Notes: a model not told the origin generated them from the sequence alone. Counted from the first letter of the stretch, positions 25,166 to 38,807 are shown. The stretch is DNA of 64,000 bases from Tubiluchus corallicola (GCA_030141605.1 JAQGDQ010000838.1:1-64000); one strand, 5' to 3'. Program-made: numbers and translations.

Positions 25166-25560
25166 TTAGATTTTTAGTATTTTTTTGACATTTTCTTGAT
25201 AACTGATGCAAGAATACGACAGTCCAATATGTTTAACATTTGTTTTTATAAGAAACGAAAAGTTTACATTGGCCAAATTTTTGGTGCATTCTACTTTGCA
25301 GCATCGTATCGTAGTTTTAGCTATGCCAACTTCTGGAGGGTAAAGGTTTGCAAGCACACACCTGATTTTAATTTTGTTGCTACTTTCCAGGAAATATTTA
25401 TTGAATGTATTTCCCAATTTTCTGTTTTCATAAAAAAACAATTATTTAGTTTTATATTCATTTGGCATTTGTTACTCTGATTTATTCATCATTTCTTTAA
25501 TAATAGTTATAATAGATCAGGTTTTTTGCTATTTTGATACCTTGTTTTAATGATAATTTA
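25166..25560 (-). pseudogene. second LINE fragment related to 23.65-23.86 kb
   Basis: An open minus frame (25441 to 25166) begins with RKLGNTFNKYFLESSNK, the FNxYF linker motif. 25385-25560 aligns with 23660-23850 in the same orientation, which indicates a second copy of one LINE family. Confidence 0.65.
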
Positions 25561-25919
25561 TCTTTTCCAATCTCCTTTTAACCTTTGGCTTCTTCGTTCA
25601 ACTCCTCATTCAGCTTTTAAATCCGCTCAAAGGCAAAAAATTCCCCATTTACGTCTCCACCACTTATCCACATGAGAATTGGAAATGCAGAGTGCATACT
25701 GCTTTCCACGACCACAGTCTCATTTCCAGGAAAATTCCGCGGGACTCCCGCGTCCTGCCTTCTACTCAGGATTGGCTGGAACATTCCAGAAGATGCAGCG
25801 GAGTTGCAAGACTAAGTTCATAATTTTTTGTTTGAATTCCAAGAAGTTTTTACCTCCACATGCCAGAAAAAAGGCACATACTAAGAAACCAGAAAAAATC
25901 TCACATGCTCTTCCAATAA

Positions 25920-26175
25920 ACCAGTAAGTAAACTATAAACGAAAGAAACAGAAAACAAACGACGAAATGAATAAACGAATGAACAAACGAACAGACGAAC
26001 GAACAGACACGGAGACGAAGGGACGATTGAACAAAGGAACAAACAAGCGAGCAAACGAATGAATGAATGAACGAAAAACGAACGAACGAATGAATAAATG
26101 CACGAGTGAGTGAAAGAACCGACGAACGAGCAAACGAACAAACGAGCAAGCAGGCAAACAAACAAATGAATAACA
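25920..26175. repeat. degenerate GAAC/AACA tetranucleotide array
   Basis: Purine-rich tetranucleotide units (GAAC, AACA, GAAT, GAGC) with much decay. Minus-strand ORFs rich in LFVCSFV are artefacts. Confidence 0.92.
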
Positions 26176-26227
26176 GGTGAAAATACACAGAAAATTCAAA
26201 TCAACTATCAGTGAGCGCTTAAGTAAA

Positions 26228-26515
26228 GTTGAAATGAAAGTTTAAACTGTATACAGAGAAATAAACCAGGTAAAACTTTTCCATGAAGGGAAAGGAAGCC
26301 ACAAGTTGATTAAAGGTAAATGTTATGCATACTAGTTCAAGGTTCTGTACAATGATGAAAGTTTAAACTGTATACAGAGAAATAAACCAGGTAAAACTTT
26401 TCCATGAAGTGAAAGGAAGCCAGCAGTTGATTAAAGGTAAATGTTATGCATACTAGTTCAAGGTTCTGTACAATGATGAAAGTTTAAACTGTATACAGAG
26501 AAATAAACCAGTTTA
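26228..26515. repeat. 121-bp tandem repeat, about 2.4 copies
   Basis: The unit starts TGTACAATGATGAAAGTTTA and recurs at 26346 and 26467. The same family is found at 14885-15070. Confidence 0.93.
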
Positions 26516-26989
26516 ATAGCTGAAATTTAGTAAATTCTTGTTTGAGATTTTAATTTAATATTTTAGCAAGAGAATGTAATAATATGACTATCCAATGGAT
26601 GTATGCATGTACAATAATGCTATTGATAATAATAATTATGGTTAATTACAACAAACTCATAATTAATGAAGGAAGCATGAGCTTCACGACATGGCTAGAC
26701 TATGGGCACATATTCGTAGTTTACAAAAAGTTGTTTTAGTTTCGGAGGTCAAAATATTGCTCAGCAGGTGATTTTCCATAACACAACCGTTTTTTATTTT
26801 GCAATGGCTTTTCAACTTGTTTCCTTCCGGATTTTCATCACCAGGCACTGTATTGATATCATCTCTACGTGGCTGAGTAAATTCTATGTGTGGATGAACC
26901 CTCAAATATTAGTTGCAAACACCCGCAAGCTATCACGTATAAAATAACCAAAGCAACCAAAAGAGCAACACAAGCTTATTGTTTGTTGG
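26516..26989. other. AT-rich unassigned DNA
   Basis: Nothing recognised. Confidence 0.4.
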
Positions 26990-27415
26990 CATCCCTCTGT
27001 CTCGGAAGACAATGGAGTGTGCGCCAAGAGAGTCAGTTATTGATCACATTGATGGAGCTGCAGCGTCGACTGTGGCTGAGCAGTGCGATCCTTGAACGTC
27101 TCCAGGGCGCACGCCTGGGCAAGGTGTATGGAGATCCTGAATTGCCCAGACAACAGGAACCCCCTCTCTTCCTCCATGGTATAGTCCAAAAGAAAGCAGA
27201 GCGATACTTTTGCCACCAGGTTGGCTGCCGGAGTCAGTGAGCATGCTGGACTGGTCCGCCTTCAGGGCTCCACTTCTGATTTGGAAGGTTAACTCCTCTA
27301 CACATGGTCGTTGGGTCACTTGATCGCCTCCGCCCTCTAGCCGTTGGCTGCTTGTGCAGCTCCTTCGCCTAGTGTGTGCATTCGTGTGTGAGATACAGTG
27401 TGGGCATTCGTGGAC
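26990..27415 (-). repeat. SINE-like dispersed element, body only
   Basis: About 425 bp, less AT-rich than the flanks, matching 36725-37130 along its length (shared blocks: GTGCGCCAAGAGAGTCAGTT, CAGACAACAGGAACCCCCTC, CTCTAGCCGTTGGCTGCTTG). It lacks the 5S-like head of the other copy. Minus-strand frames keep GREGVPVVWA.QDLHTP in both copies, but stops and indels elsewhere make coding doubtful. Confidence 0.85.
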
Positions 27416-27885
27416 AACACGAGCTTATAGCTAATTAATAAGCAACTCTAATCCATTAATTCACAGGCCAAATTTAGCAATAAAGAAACAGACTCATCTC
27501 TATATAGTACACTATGCATAGTAGTTAATCTGCATTGAAGTAGCGTCTTTTCTTCCTCTGTGTCTTGAGCTCCATGTTATTCCACACTAATAGCTTCCCA
27601 CATGAATATGAATAATAGCTTCCCACACGCCCGACAGATCACGCTGTACAATGTTACATCAACAACAAGATGGCTGTGTTGCAGCAGCTTTACTGGGACG
27701 CTAATGACGTCATCGAGCTCCAAATGAAAGGACTTCAGCAACGACTTACAATGCCCACTAGAAACTAGTGTCAATGTCATAGGTTATTATCAACATTTGT
27801 CTGTGCTGTTTTTGCTTATTACTGAAATTGTGTAATTAGGGAAATGCAGTTTTTAATTTGCTCTCTTAAACAAGTTTGTGCTCTT
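27416..27885. other. unassigned DNA
   Basis: Nothing recognised beyond a repeated AATAGCTTCCCACA near 27590 and 27615. Confidence 0.4.
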
Positions 27886-27899
27886 AAAGCACAAGGAAA

Positions 27900-28390
27900 C
27901 ATAAATAAAGCTTAATCTTATACCACTTACATCCTGTCTTAATGCATACAGAGCTTGTGTTTGAAGTAACGCTGTGTAAAACTTGTAAATATAAACTCCA
28001 GCGATGACACAGTTCTTTCAAACAAGTAGGCGTAATGCAAAGTAATATAACTTTGTGGTCATAAATAAAGCTTAATCTTATATCACTTAAATCCTGTCTT
28101 AATGTATACAGAGCTTGTGTTTGAAGTAACGCTGTGTAAAACTTGTAAATATAAACTGCAGCCATGTCACAATTCTTTCAAACAGGTAAGTGTAATGCAT
28201 AGTACATGTAATATAACTTTGTGATCATAAATAAAGCTTAATGTTATATACATCCCATCTTAGTGCATACAGAGCTTGTGTTTGAAGTAACGCTGTGTAA
28301 AACTTGTAACTATAAACTCCCGCAATGACAATTCATTCTTTCAAACAGGTAAGCGCAATGCAAAGTAATATGACTTTGTGTGGAAAGTTC
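27900..28390. repeat. tandem repeat, three ~160-166-bp units
   Basis: Units start at 27901, 28061 and 28227 with ATAAATAAAGCTTAAT and contain CATACAGAGCTTGTGTTTGA and TAACGCTGTGTAAAACTTGT. A diverged relative lies at 11.8-12.2 kb. Confidence 0.94.
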
Positions 28391-28514
28391 TTTGGGATAT
28401 ACTTTAAAATTCGGTTTTCTTTCCCTTTAAACAAAGACTTTCGTTCAGTTTCCTATAGACCTGTTTCAGATCTGCAGTTAATCACGGACCTTGCTTCTTT
28501 TTACAACAAAAAAC

Positions 28515-28990
28515 AACCAAACTGTTGAGAACAAGAATAATTTTTTTTCGTTTAATGCATTAGACTGAATGTTTTTACCTAATGTTTGTTCTCGAAAACT
28601 GCCGTGTCACCTGTGTATTCAAGTAAATAAAAGCAATAAACAAATGAGTTAAAACATCATGATGTACTTATTTATATTATCATTTCATAACATACAATCT
28701 GTAAATGAAAATATAAATGTTAGTAGACGTAACAACATATTACAATTCAGTATTTAATCATGGGAATTTCTATCCCGACACATACAGTGCCTTTATTAAG
28801 TTTAGAAATAGCTTTGCCTCTAAACGTTGTGAAAGACCTGCTCCGTCAATTTTCATGACTGTCAGGTCTTTCCCAACGAATTATTTCCTGCCTCAGACTT
28901 TATACCAGGCCTGTTCATTAAACAGTTACATGGTTAATGATACGATAAGACAGGTTTCCTTTATACATACTTGCACAATAGAACTACAGA
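28515..28990. repeat. dispersed repeat, copy of 56570-57150
   Basis: Extended same-orientation match to 56.57-57.15 kb, from ACCAAACTGTTGAGAACA through TTTCATGACTGTCAGG to ATACATACTTGCACAA. Short ORFs in it are not conserved. Confidence 0.93.
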
Positions 28991-29587
28991 AAGTAATTAT
29001 GTACTCTTTTTTTAAGTACCTGGTATAGTTATTATATAGAGCAAATATTAATTTGCTTACTTGGGAAATTGAGTTTCCGACACGAAGCTTTTCCGGTAAG
29101 TTACGGTCGTGCAAGAAAAAAATCCAGTTTAAAAGGTTGGTGGTCGCGCAGAAAAACGTTCCGAAGTTCAGACTACAGTAAAAATAGAACAAGTGGTTCG
29201 CGAAGTTAAAATTTCCCAGTGTGGTATTACAGTACATTAGCTTTTGACTGAATGCCTAGTTACAACTTTATAGCTTTAGTAAACTTTTAAATTATGTTCG
29301 AAAATCTTTTGCGTGTTAAAAAAATAATTAAATGCCGAAACAATAACAGCTTATCACAAATTGGAAAACATGCATGCTGACAAAGTTATAAAGCAATAAG
29401 AGCAGGAAACAATAAAGAAATCAACAACTAGTTAACAAGATCTTCGTCGCAGAAAATAAGACATTGGTAAAAATTTATTGTCCAGAAAAAACGGGTATTA
29501 CGGTATCAGGAATTCCCGTAAAGAGAAAGTGTACCAACAGGTGCACAGAGCCGTGCAGCGCAAAGGAACTAAAGTGAAAAATTTTTT
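28991..29587. other. unassigned DNA
   Basis: No gene recognised. Confidence 0.4.
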
Positions 29588-30220
29588 AGTGCTGGGACAA
29601 AATACCCCTTAAAATAAAATCGGACCCAATCTTAAACTGTAGGACAAAACAATCTACTCTTTAAAATATTGAAAGGAAACATACTATTTTTTAGAGAATC
29701 ACTTACGTGAAAGACTTATTACCACACAAACACAATTTCACATTCGTTCTACTAGTTCTTCGCTGTTACACGCATTTCGCCATTCGCTAGCTAGATGGGC
29801 ACTAGCACCTGCATTTCGGAAACGCATTGCACAAAAACAGGTGCTGTGCCTCTCAGTTCAGATGTGTTAGTAAATGACGAACTGCTCACGTTCGACAGCG
29901 CATGCGTGAGCACAGTGGTAAATTTGAATTTTTATCTTAAAACTTGCCTAGTTTTAGCACAACATACCGAATATCTTACAGTAGCTCAGTACTTCAATTT
30001 TCGCTTTCGCAAACACGTGCAACATGCTCGTAAAATATTTTTGCTGTTGAAAATTATGTTGGTTTGTGATGTCATCAATCGTTGGGCTCGCCCGTCGTTA
30101 ATTAAGTTTTTAATCTATTATTTAACTATCAGAAATGCTTTTGCAGTATCAATCGTGTTAAATGTATACTCTTTATCCAACTTGAAAATGGGGTAGTATA
30201 TGAAAAATCATCCTGTCTTC
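29588..30220. repeat. dispersed ~600-bp repeat family D, copy 1
   Basis: Starts near CGGACCCAATCTTAAACTGT and ends near GGTAGTATATGAAAAATC. Copies lie at 34116-34717, 40495-41080 and 51375-51950, all in this orientation, with a left-end fragment at 39995-40045. No terminal inverted repeats are seen, so the class is unknown. Part of one frame (about 80 codons) is open in three copies. Confidence 0.93.
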
Positions 30221-30968
30221 CCTTAAAGAAATGAGAAACTGTACCAGCTATTGAAAGAAACCTCTTCGTCTAGTTTCCATTGAAAATGGTGGTTACATAA
30301 CGCACTTGATGTAAATTTTAACAATAGTTAAATTCGTTAAATTAGTAAAAATAGTAAAAATTAGTAAAAATAGTAAAATTAGTTAACATTAAAAATTTTT
30401 TCCGGCATTAATTTTTTTGACTTGTTGAAATATACCGTAATCAAAACTTGGGGCACGTTTTTTGCACCACCTGGTATATCGTTGTTAGTAATTTCCATTT
30501 ATTGTTCATTTTACTCCTTGCAAGAATTTCGATCTTCGCAAAACTCAGGTAATTTACAGATAATTTATGTCTACAATTAGTGCAGCGGCAGTTTAGAATC
30601 ATTCAATGAACATACCGCAAATTCTATTTACTGCAAATTATTTTTGTACAAAAGATTGCATTACCCAGTTTGCGTCATAAAATGAGAAAAAGTATCAAGT
30701 GGTCACGTAGCTTAGTTTAATGAATTGCAACTTTACGGCTGCATTATATCTTCAGGCGATGACACGATTCATTTTTCTGTCACCAATAATATTATAAAAA
30801 CTTGACTGTTCAGGCTTAAGCGTTCAATAACAAGGTAAATTACACATTGAAACCCTTAGCAGTCTTATTTTAGTTTGACTAGCAAAAACTATACATGGAA
30901 ATATATGACGTGTTTCAACGTTAAATTGTGAAACGTGCAACCAAATAAAAAATGAAAAATGGTCGTAT
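30221..30968. other. unassigned DNA
   Basis: A short TAGTAAAAA repeat at 30320-30385. No gene recognised. Confidence 0.4.
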
Positions 30969-30971
30969 AAA

Positions 30972-31785
<814 letters not shown>

Positions 31786-31949
31786 GATTGGTAAACGTAA
31801 AAATGATCACTCTTTCCAGCAGAACAAGGCAGCCCTGACAGTAGGACATTTAAGTAGCAGGAACGATTAGAAATCAACAAATTTAACCAGCTGCAATAAG
31901 GCAGTGCAGCCGGAGTTACCAGTGACGTCACGCGCGCTGTTTCTCGATT

Positions 31950-32100
31950 CAGGGATGTGCCGACAGGGCAACTTGTACTCCGATCCGATCCGAGCCGATT
32001 ATTTCTACCTAATGGCAAGTTGTTTTCCCATCGGATCCGATTATTTTGAACTAACGGTCGCTCCGATACGATCCGATCTCAGACCTAATCCGATATGATG
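31950..32100. mobile_element. possible hAT-type transposon end
   Basis: CAGGGATGTGCCGACAGG begins at 31950, followed by clustered TCCGATCCGAT-type subterminal repeats, a common hAT end pattern. No matching opposite end was found. Confidence 0.45.
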
Positions 32101-32329
32101 GCATTAGAGCAGTTGCATCAAACGGTGAATCTACGTACGGTTGTGATTGTAGCGAGTCAAAATTAAATCCCAAAAGAATTTCTAGATAGGTTAACAGCAA
32201 TAACTGTAATTTTCGTTTAAGACATTTAAGAAGCAGGAATGATGAGAAATCAACGATACCTTTATATATTTATATAAATATATTTATCTATTTTGTAAGT
32301 GAGTCGGTACTAAATGCTTCCAGTAGGTT

Positions 32330-32560
32330 CTATCTGATATAAAATGCATCAGTCTTAAATAATCGTACATTAATATTTTCTAACCGTCATTTTCTACTAA
32401 TGTCTAATGTATTCTTGTAGTAAAACTTGTCAGCTTGTGTAGTTATAGTCTATTCTTACTGTAAATGTTCTTGTAAATAGTGTATAAAATCTGTTGTGGT
32501 GAGGATCCTAAATCATGCTGTTCAAACTGTCTGATCCAAAACCTATGTTATGTTTAAACT
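32330..32560. repeat. dispersed repeat, inverted relative to 10366-10600
   Basis: Reverse complement of the 10.4-kb segment with few differences. Confidence 0.88.
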
Positions 32561-32815
32561 AATAAGCGTAATTTCGATTATACGTAATAACAAAAGTATG
32601 ATGATTACTAATGTATTCACAACGAAAATGCGTTTCAGGTGAAAACTTGGGTGAAAATGTTTAATTTGAAAGCTTTACCCGGCCATTAACTGAGTAAGCT
32701 GAGTAGCAAGTGAGTCGGTAAAAATTACTATATGGCTTCACAAGCTTCAGCGGTAATGCTACTCAGTTGGAAGTAGCCTAGGTGTATGTGTACATAAATT
32801 ACCCTGCATACTAGG

Positions 32816-33187
32816 TTACCATTTGGCTAATAGTGTAAGTATATAAGCAGGTTTTTTATCAACTGCAGGACTATGAGGTATCTCAGAAACAGTGTGAAAC
32901 TCATCAGTTAAATTTCTTTTAACATTTTTTACAGTAAACTTAGTAATACATTCAACTAACAAAAAAGTAACTTGAGATACCGTGCCCAGGAATTCGTTAT
33001 CTTCTTTTAAAAATGCTGCTTTTATTGTTGCTTCGTCTGCCTCAGCTGTCGTACCACGCTCCGAGAACTTTAATGTCAGATCTTCCAGTTTTGCCAAACG
33101 ATTCTGGAGAGTGTGTCTGCACATCTTGACACGCTGAAGATAGTTTGAAATGTCACCAATCATTGACTTACATATTAGGTTACCCAT
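32816..33187 (-). CDS. isolated 123-codon ORF, unknown, flanked by direct repeats
   Basis: This minus-strand ORF (ATG at 33187, stop at 32816) has balanced composition and a helix-forming segment, RHTLQNRLAKLEDLTLKF, followed by an acidic stretch. I do not recognise it. A coiled-coil exon or a retrotransposon gag fragment are options. Both ends overlap a ~35-bp direct repeat (32807-32840 and 33168-33205, TTTGGCTAATAGTGTAAGTA), read in different frames, so the two ends of the ORF are partly made by repeat sequence. No clear splice sites bound it. Confidence 0.35.
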   Translation of the reverse strand: MGNLICKSMIGDISNYLQRVKMCRHTLQNRLAKLEDLTLKFSERGTTAEADEATIKAAFLKEDNEFLGTVSQVTFLLVECITKFTVKNVKRNLTDEFHTVSEIPHSPAVDKKPAYILTLLAKW

Positions 33188-33205
33188 TTGGCTAATAGTG
33201 TAAGT

Positions 33206-34115
33206 ACATAAGTTAATAATATAACCATTTAATTAACAAATAAGGTTGATATAATGGCATAAGGATTTATATGCATAAACCTGCTAGCGTTTGGCTTCCT
33301 TCCCTCCGCTATTATTTTATGGACGCAATTAGGCTTTCTGTAAATCAAACGAAATGTTTTATCTGGTGTCCTCTCACCGATGGTTTGCTCTTTTAACTAT
33401 TTTTATCACATATAAATTCCTCTAATATAAAAATATTGTTAATACATGTAAAGATGTAGATTGGTAAAAAACTAACAGTTTTTAAACATTAATTTATCTG
33501 CTTTTTAAATAGTAGAATGCACCTAAATTAACGTTTCTCATTCAGAGAAACTGTTATCTGTTCTGTAGTAGTGACATGGTTCAAGCTTGTTATATTTTTG
33601 ATGTAATTATACGATTTGAATATGTTTTATTTGGTTGGTGCAATAAACTCATTATAACTCGGGGGCGTCTGTAAAAATTAATTGGATTTAATTCAATTTA
33701 ATAGGAATTATGCGGAAATCGTTTTACAGAAATGGCATTTACGGACAAGCTTGATTTGTATGAAAGAAACTTGACGTTATTTGTGTTACGTTTCTCGGGA
33801 ACAGGATGCTGAATACGATCAGTGACCCTACGAGAATTTAGGATGGATTCTTTTCAATCTTTATCTATTCCTAATTTATAACCATTTTGTGGATTTCGAC
33901 AAAATTCGACAAAGTCTGATACAGTAAACAAAAACTGGGTGAAAGGACAGAACAGGTCACTCAGTATGTTGGGTTTATTTTACTATTAACACTCAAACAT
34001 AGAAGAACATAACAAAAAAAAAATTGCAGAAAAACTTTCTATAGGACGTAAATCTAGAATATACCACCTCTGAATATAAATTTTCAGGCGTGGTGGTTGC
34101 CGCCACTCGTTTAAA
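33206..34115. other. AT-rich unassigned DNA
   Basis: Nothing recognised. Confidence 0.4.
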
Positions 34116-34717
34116 GCGGACCAAAATCGGACCTAATTTTAAACTGTAGGCCAAAACAATCTACTGTTTAAAATATTGAAAGGAAACACACTTTTTTACA
34201 AAAAATACTTCTGTGAAAAAATTATTACTATACAAACTCAGTTTCACGTTCACGCCACTAGTTCTTAGCTATTATATGTATTTCGCTATTCACTAGTTAG
34301 ACGCGCACCAGCATTTTGGAAACGCATCGCACAAAAACAGGTGCTGACCTCTCAGTTCAGATGTGTTAGTTTGTGACGACCTACACACGTTCGACAGATC
34401 ATGCGTGAGCACAGCGGTAAATTTGAATTTTTATCTTAAAACTTGCCTAGCTTTAGTACGAAACACTGTATCTCTTACAGAGTAGTTCAGTACTTCAATT
34501 TTCGCTTTCGCAAACACGTGCAACACGCTCATGGAATATTTTTGCTGGTGAAAATTATGTTAGTTTGTGATGTCATTAATTGTTGGGCTCGCCCGCCATT
34601 GATTAGGTTTTTAATCTATTATTTAATTATCATAAACGCTTTTGCAGTATTAATTGTGTTAAAATGTATACTTTTATCGGTCTTGCAAATGGGATAGTAT
34701 AGGAAAAATCGTCCGGT
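34116..34717. repeat. dispersed repeat family D, copy 2
   Basis: Collinear with 29588-30220, with scattered substitutions and small deletions. The two are visibly close. Confidence 0.93.
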
Positions 34718-35606
34718 CTTCCTTTAAAAATTATGACCTATGAAAAGACCTTATGGGGACTTTTCGTAAGCCCATCACGGCTTCAGTGAGCGTGCGCTAC
34801 TTGAACTAATTCAAACGTCTTCAGCTTACCTAATATTCACGCAAAAATGTTACAAAGTCACACATCGAATGTTTTTGTAAAAAATTATTATACTTTTGAC
34901 GAATATTGATAATGCGCTACTTTTCTTCAACGCGAATGACGTCATTGGAAGAAGAATGGACATTGAAAATGGGAGCGGCCAAGTGTGAAGTGATCGCGAC
35001 TTTAAAGTGATTTTACTAATTAAACGAGGTGCTTATTGCAGTTTTATTACTAAATTCTTCTAACATTTTTTGCGAACATAGAAAGAAGCCTGACGTCCTA
35101 GAAGCTTGAAATTTTCTTCAAATAGTTTGCTAATCGATCCGTGACCAATAACTGTTAACTAGCACCGTTTCGACATCATTAGCAAAAGCAAAAGAATTCA
35201 AATTTTCCGACACGAGTATTTAAAGATTTTAAATTTGTGAAGGATGGTTCTAATCTAAGGATTTGCTTCGTGGCTAAAGTGTCTGTATTCGATTAAGAAA
35301 GATGGCGCGTCTCTTATTGGACTGGCGTTATTTTTGCGTTGCGAGTCGCGACCCGTTCCTATATTCTTGCTCTATTGTGTAACGACTCGTATTTTCTAAG
35401 TATTACGACAATTAAATTTGGTTCAAAAACGTATTTACACTCGACACACTTAGATTTACAGCGTACTGAAAACGTAAAACGCACAATTTTTAGATTTTTT
35501 TTAGATTTAATATTTTATTTCAAACTTTACAAAGTTCATATACACATCACAAATTAATAAAAATAATACAATAAATCATGACACACAACAATAACACAAA
35601 TAACAA
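34718..35606. other. unassigned DNA
   Basis: Nothing recognised. Confidence 0.4.
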
Positions 35607-36100
35607 TTAACGATATAACAAACTACGCCAATGACATCTAATTACAGAAGTAAAGTTTGCATCACTGTTTAAAATGTTCTTGCATGTAAAATTTTCACTC
35701 TTATTCAGCCTGACGTGTAAACTGTATGCACATTTTCTATGAATCACATCAAAATAAATAATATTAAGTCTAGTAGAAATATATCTTGCGCTCGTATCAT
35801 ATGAAAAGTTAAACAGCTTCCGTGTTGATACATTATATGCAACCTTGAGTTTGCTAGGATTGTAAGAATAAAAATGTCTCCAAGTGGACATACAATAAAA
35901 CGTAGTGCAGTAAGCATTAAACAATTGTCTCTTCACGTTAACTGAACATTGAGTAAATTTCTTGAGTAATTTATTAGCTCTACCATAGTAAATTGAACAT
36001 TGTCGTAACATATCTAAATCATCTCTATTTCTATCTGATGAAATATGACCCAGATATTTTTCCTTTTTACTAGGTACAAAACAATCTATGAAACAGAAAG
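35607..36100 (-). pseudogene. LINE reverse transcriptase C-terminal remnant
   Basis: On the minus strand, an open frame from ~36080 to 35607 reads KYLGHISSDRNRDDLDMLRQ, then YYGRANKLLKKFTQC, VKRQLFNAYCTTFY and LKVAYNVSTRKLF. This is the strongly conserved region just after the RT catalytic motifs in RTE/CR1-type LINEs (YLGHxxS..DD.D..RQ, AN.L..KF..C, VK..LF.AYC..FY). The RT core and the 3' end are missing. Confidence 0.93.
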
Positions 36101-36724
36101 CGAGACAGCCTATTCAGAGCTGTCTGGATGGCAAATTAACAAATCCTATTTTATAAATATATGATTCAATAAATTACAAATAAAATACAATCAATAAATT
36201 GCAAGCAGTCACAATATAATACATCAATAATAAACAAACAGCACCTATATTATAATTAAAGTACATTTGCAGACAAAAACATTAGTGCTTTTAATATGTT
36301 TTATTTTGGTTTTGAATGCGGTTATGATTTAATACGTTTGATTTCGCTTAATGCGTTTGATACATGTGAACCTGAGTTACAGAGCTTGACACCAATTTCC
36401 AAAGTTATTGTTTGTTTCAAATTAAATGTTCAGGACTTTCAAGTAATGCTAATTTGTTATTAATTTTTTCCAATGAAATTTTTAACTTGTTTACATATTT
36501 GAAAAAGAATAATAATGTGATAATTCTTATGGGTTTTTATAACTGTTAGTTTTTAGTTTGTTTCTTAAAAATTAGTTACAGAATGTGCTTTCTTAGGACT
36601 GTTTGGCTTGTATTGATGATTTCGTCTCAAACCTGACATTAATTTTAGTGCATAATTTTGTAACATGTTAATTTTTACTTTTGGTTTTTGGAAGACTACA
36701 CAGCTATCTGGAAAATGCATAAAG
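36101..36724. other. AT-rich unassigned DNA
   Basis: Nothing recognised. Confidence 0.4.
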
Positions 36725-37130
36725 GCTGGTTGGATGGCATCCTTCTGTCTCGGAAGACTGGAGTGTGCGCCAAGAGAGTCAGTTATTGATCACATTGATG
36801 GAGCTGCAGCGTCGACTGTGTCTGAGCAGTCCGATCCTTCAACCACTGGAGTATGGAGATCCTGAGTTGCCCAGACAACAGGAACCCCCTCTCTTCTTCC
36901 CTGGTGTAGTCCAAAGGAAAGCGATACGTTTGGCACCAGGTTGGCTGCAGGAGCTGCCGGAGTCAGTGAGCATGCTGCACTGGTCCGCCTCCGGGGCTCC
37001 ACTCCTGATTTGGAAGGTTTACTCCTCTACACATGGCCGTTGGGTCACTTGACCTCCTCCGTACTCTAGCCGTTGGCTGCTTGTGCAGCTCCTCCGCCTA
37101 GTGTCGAGGTACAGTGTGGGCATCCCGCAA
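36725..37130 (-). mobile_element. SINE-like element body directly downstream of a 5S head
   Basis: Second copy of the ~420-bp sequence at 26990-27415. On the minus strand it follows the 5S-like sequence at 37131-37248 without a gap or terminator, the arrangement expected of a 5S-promoted SINE (SINE3 class). Confidence 0.75.
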
Positions 37131-37248
37131 GCCTACAGCACCTGGTATTACTAGGCGTTTACTCATCCAAGTACTAACCAGGCTCTACGTTGCTTAACTT
37201 TGGTGATCAGACGAGAACCGGTGTTTTCAGCGTGATTTGGCTATAGTG
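37131..37248 (-). rRNA. 5S rRNA-like sequence, near full length
   Basis: On the minus strand ~118 nt show the 5S order: CTATAGCC 5' end, TCTCGTCTGATCACC, AAGTTAAGCAACGTAGAGCC (box A and IE), GGTTAGTACTTGGATGAG (box C), and a GTGCTGTAGGC 3' end that can pair with the 5' end through one G-U. No T-run follows; the sequence continues into the 36.7-37.1 kb repeat. A SINE head or pseudogene is more likely than a working 5S gene. Confidence 0.85.
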
Positions 37249-37352
37249 TATAAAGACTAGTGTTTTGTGTAGTAGTACTTTTGTATCTTTCGATAGTTGG
37301 CCTTTCACTTGCCGTAGATATGAAGTGATGGTTGTCAGTTTTGCATGTTTTC

Positions 37353-37473
37353 AAGTTGCTCGTGCCATGATGAATCTTTGCCCAGTGGTCAACTACAACC
37401 TCCGTGTTCATTACCTCGAGCGATGCCCTCTCTTCGGCTATTACAACGTTGGTACTCCCAGAGGAAGACGAAA
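37353..37473 (+). CDS. possible isolated coding exon, unknown
   Basis: An open stretch with less AT-biased codons reads ARAMMNLCPVVNYNLRVHYL then ERCPLFGYYNVGTPRGRRK, bounded by TTTTCAAG on the left and GTGTGAGT on the right, which could be splice sites. No partner exon and no family were found. It could be a transposon scrap. Confidence 0.3.
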
Positions 37474-37924
37474 GGTGTGAGTTCAGGTATAGTGCCATCA
37501 CAGAACACCGTGTACAAATCGTATCATAAAAATAGCAGCCGTGCGTCGTACTGATATATGAGCAGCAGAGTTTAGAATTTCTAACGTAGTTTAATTATAA
37601 CATTCGCAAGCTTTCCTAATTCATTGCTGTAAGTGATACTCACAACGCAGATTAATAACACCCTGCGGACAAATATATAATTATTATTATAGTACAAATG
37701 TATAAACTCTCTACTTACTGAAGACGATAAGTAATAGGCGGACTAGTAACAGAAGTTTGAAAACAATCTAATTATCTAGGGAAGACTATAATACCAAGAT
37801 GCTCTTACGAAATATCATCTTATGAATAGTGGTATCAGTTGACGTTTTCTTTCTGGCTATTTATGTGGCTGAGGGAGTATACATAGACGCCGATAATGAT
37901 TGGGGTACTCTGGCGTTATTTTAT

Positions 37925-38407
<483 letters not shown>

Positions 38408-38807
38408 AAACTTTATTTAATGAGCAAAACATTTATTAAATATCAAACACAACACGGTAAATATAAGAGGATAGCAATGCCAGCCCTCCGTCTTCAAGTC
38501 GGTTCCTAATCTCTCCCCGAAGTGCGGGCCTCAAACACTTTTGCTAACTACCTAATGCGCCGTGAGCTTCTGCGCATAAGGATTACATCATCAATCTTTA
38601 CTTCTGAGTCAGCCGGTCGAACATCAGCTGGTCACGTGATGATGCCACACCTAACTAGGCTTCTATCCGCGACGATAATTTAATCTTGCATCGTCAAGCA
38701 TTTAATCTTGAATTATTAATTTAATAATTTAATCACCAATATAATCAAAATCATTATTTAACACAGCTTTCCTTTACTCATAGAAGTGTTAGGAGTAAGG
38801 TTAGGCG

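Noticed and set aside
37131-37248. Functional 5S rRNA gene
   Set aside because: No T-run terminator, several changes from conserved positions, and direct continuation into a dispersed repeat.
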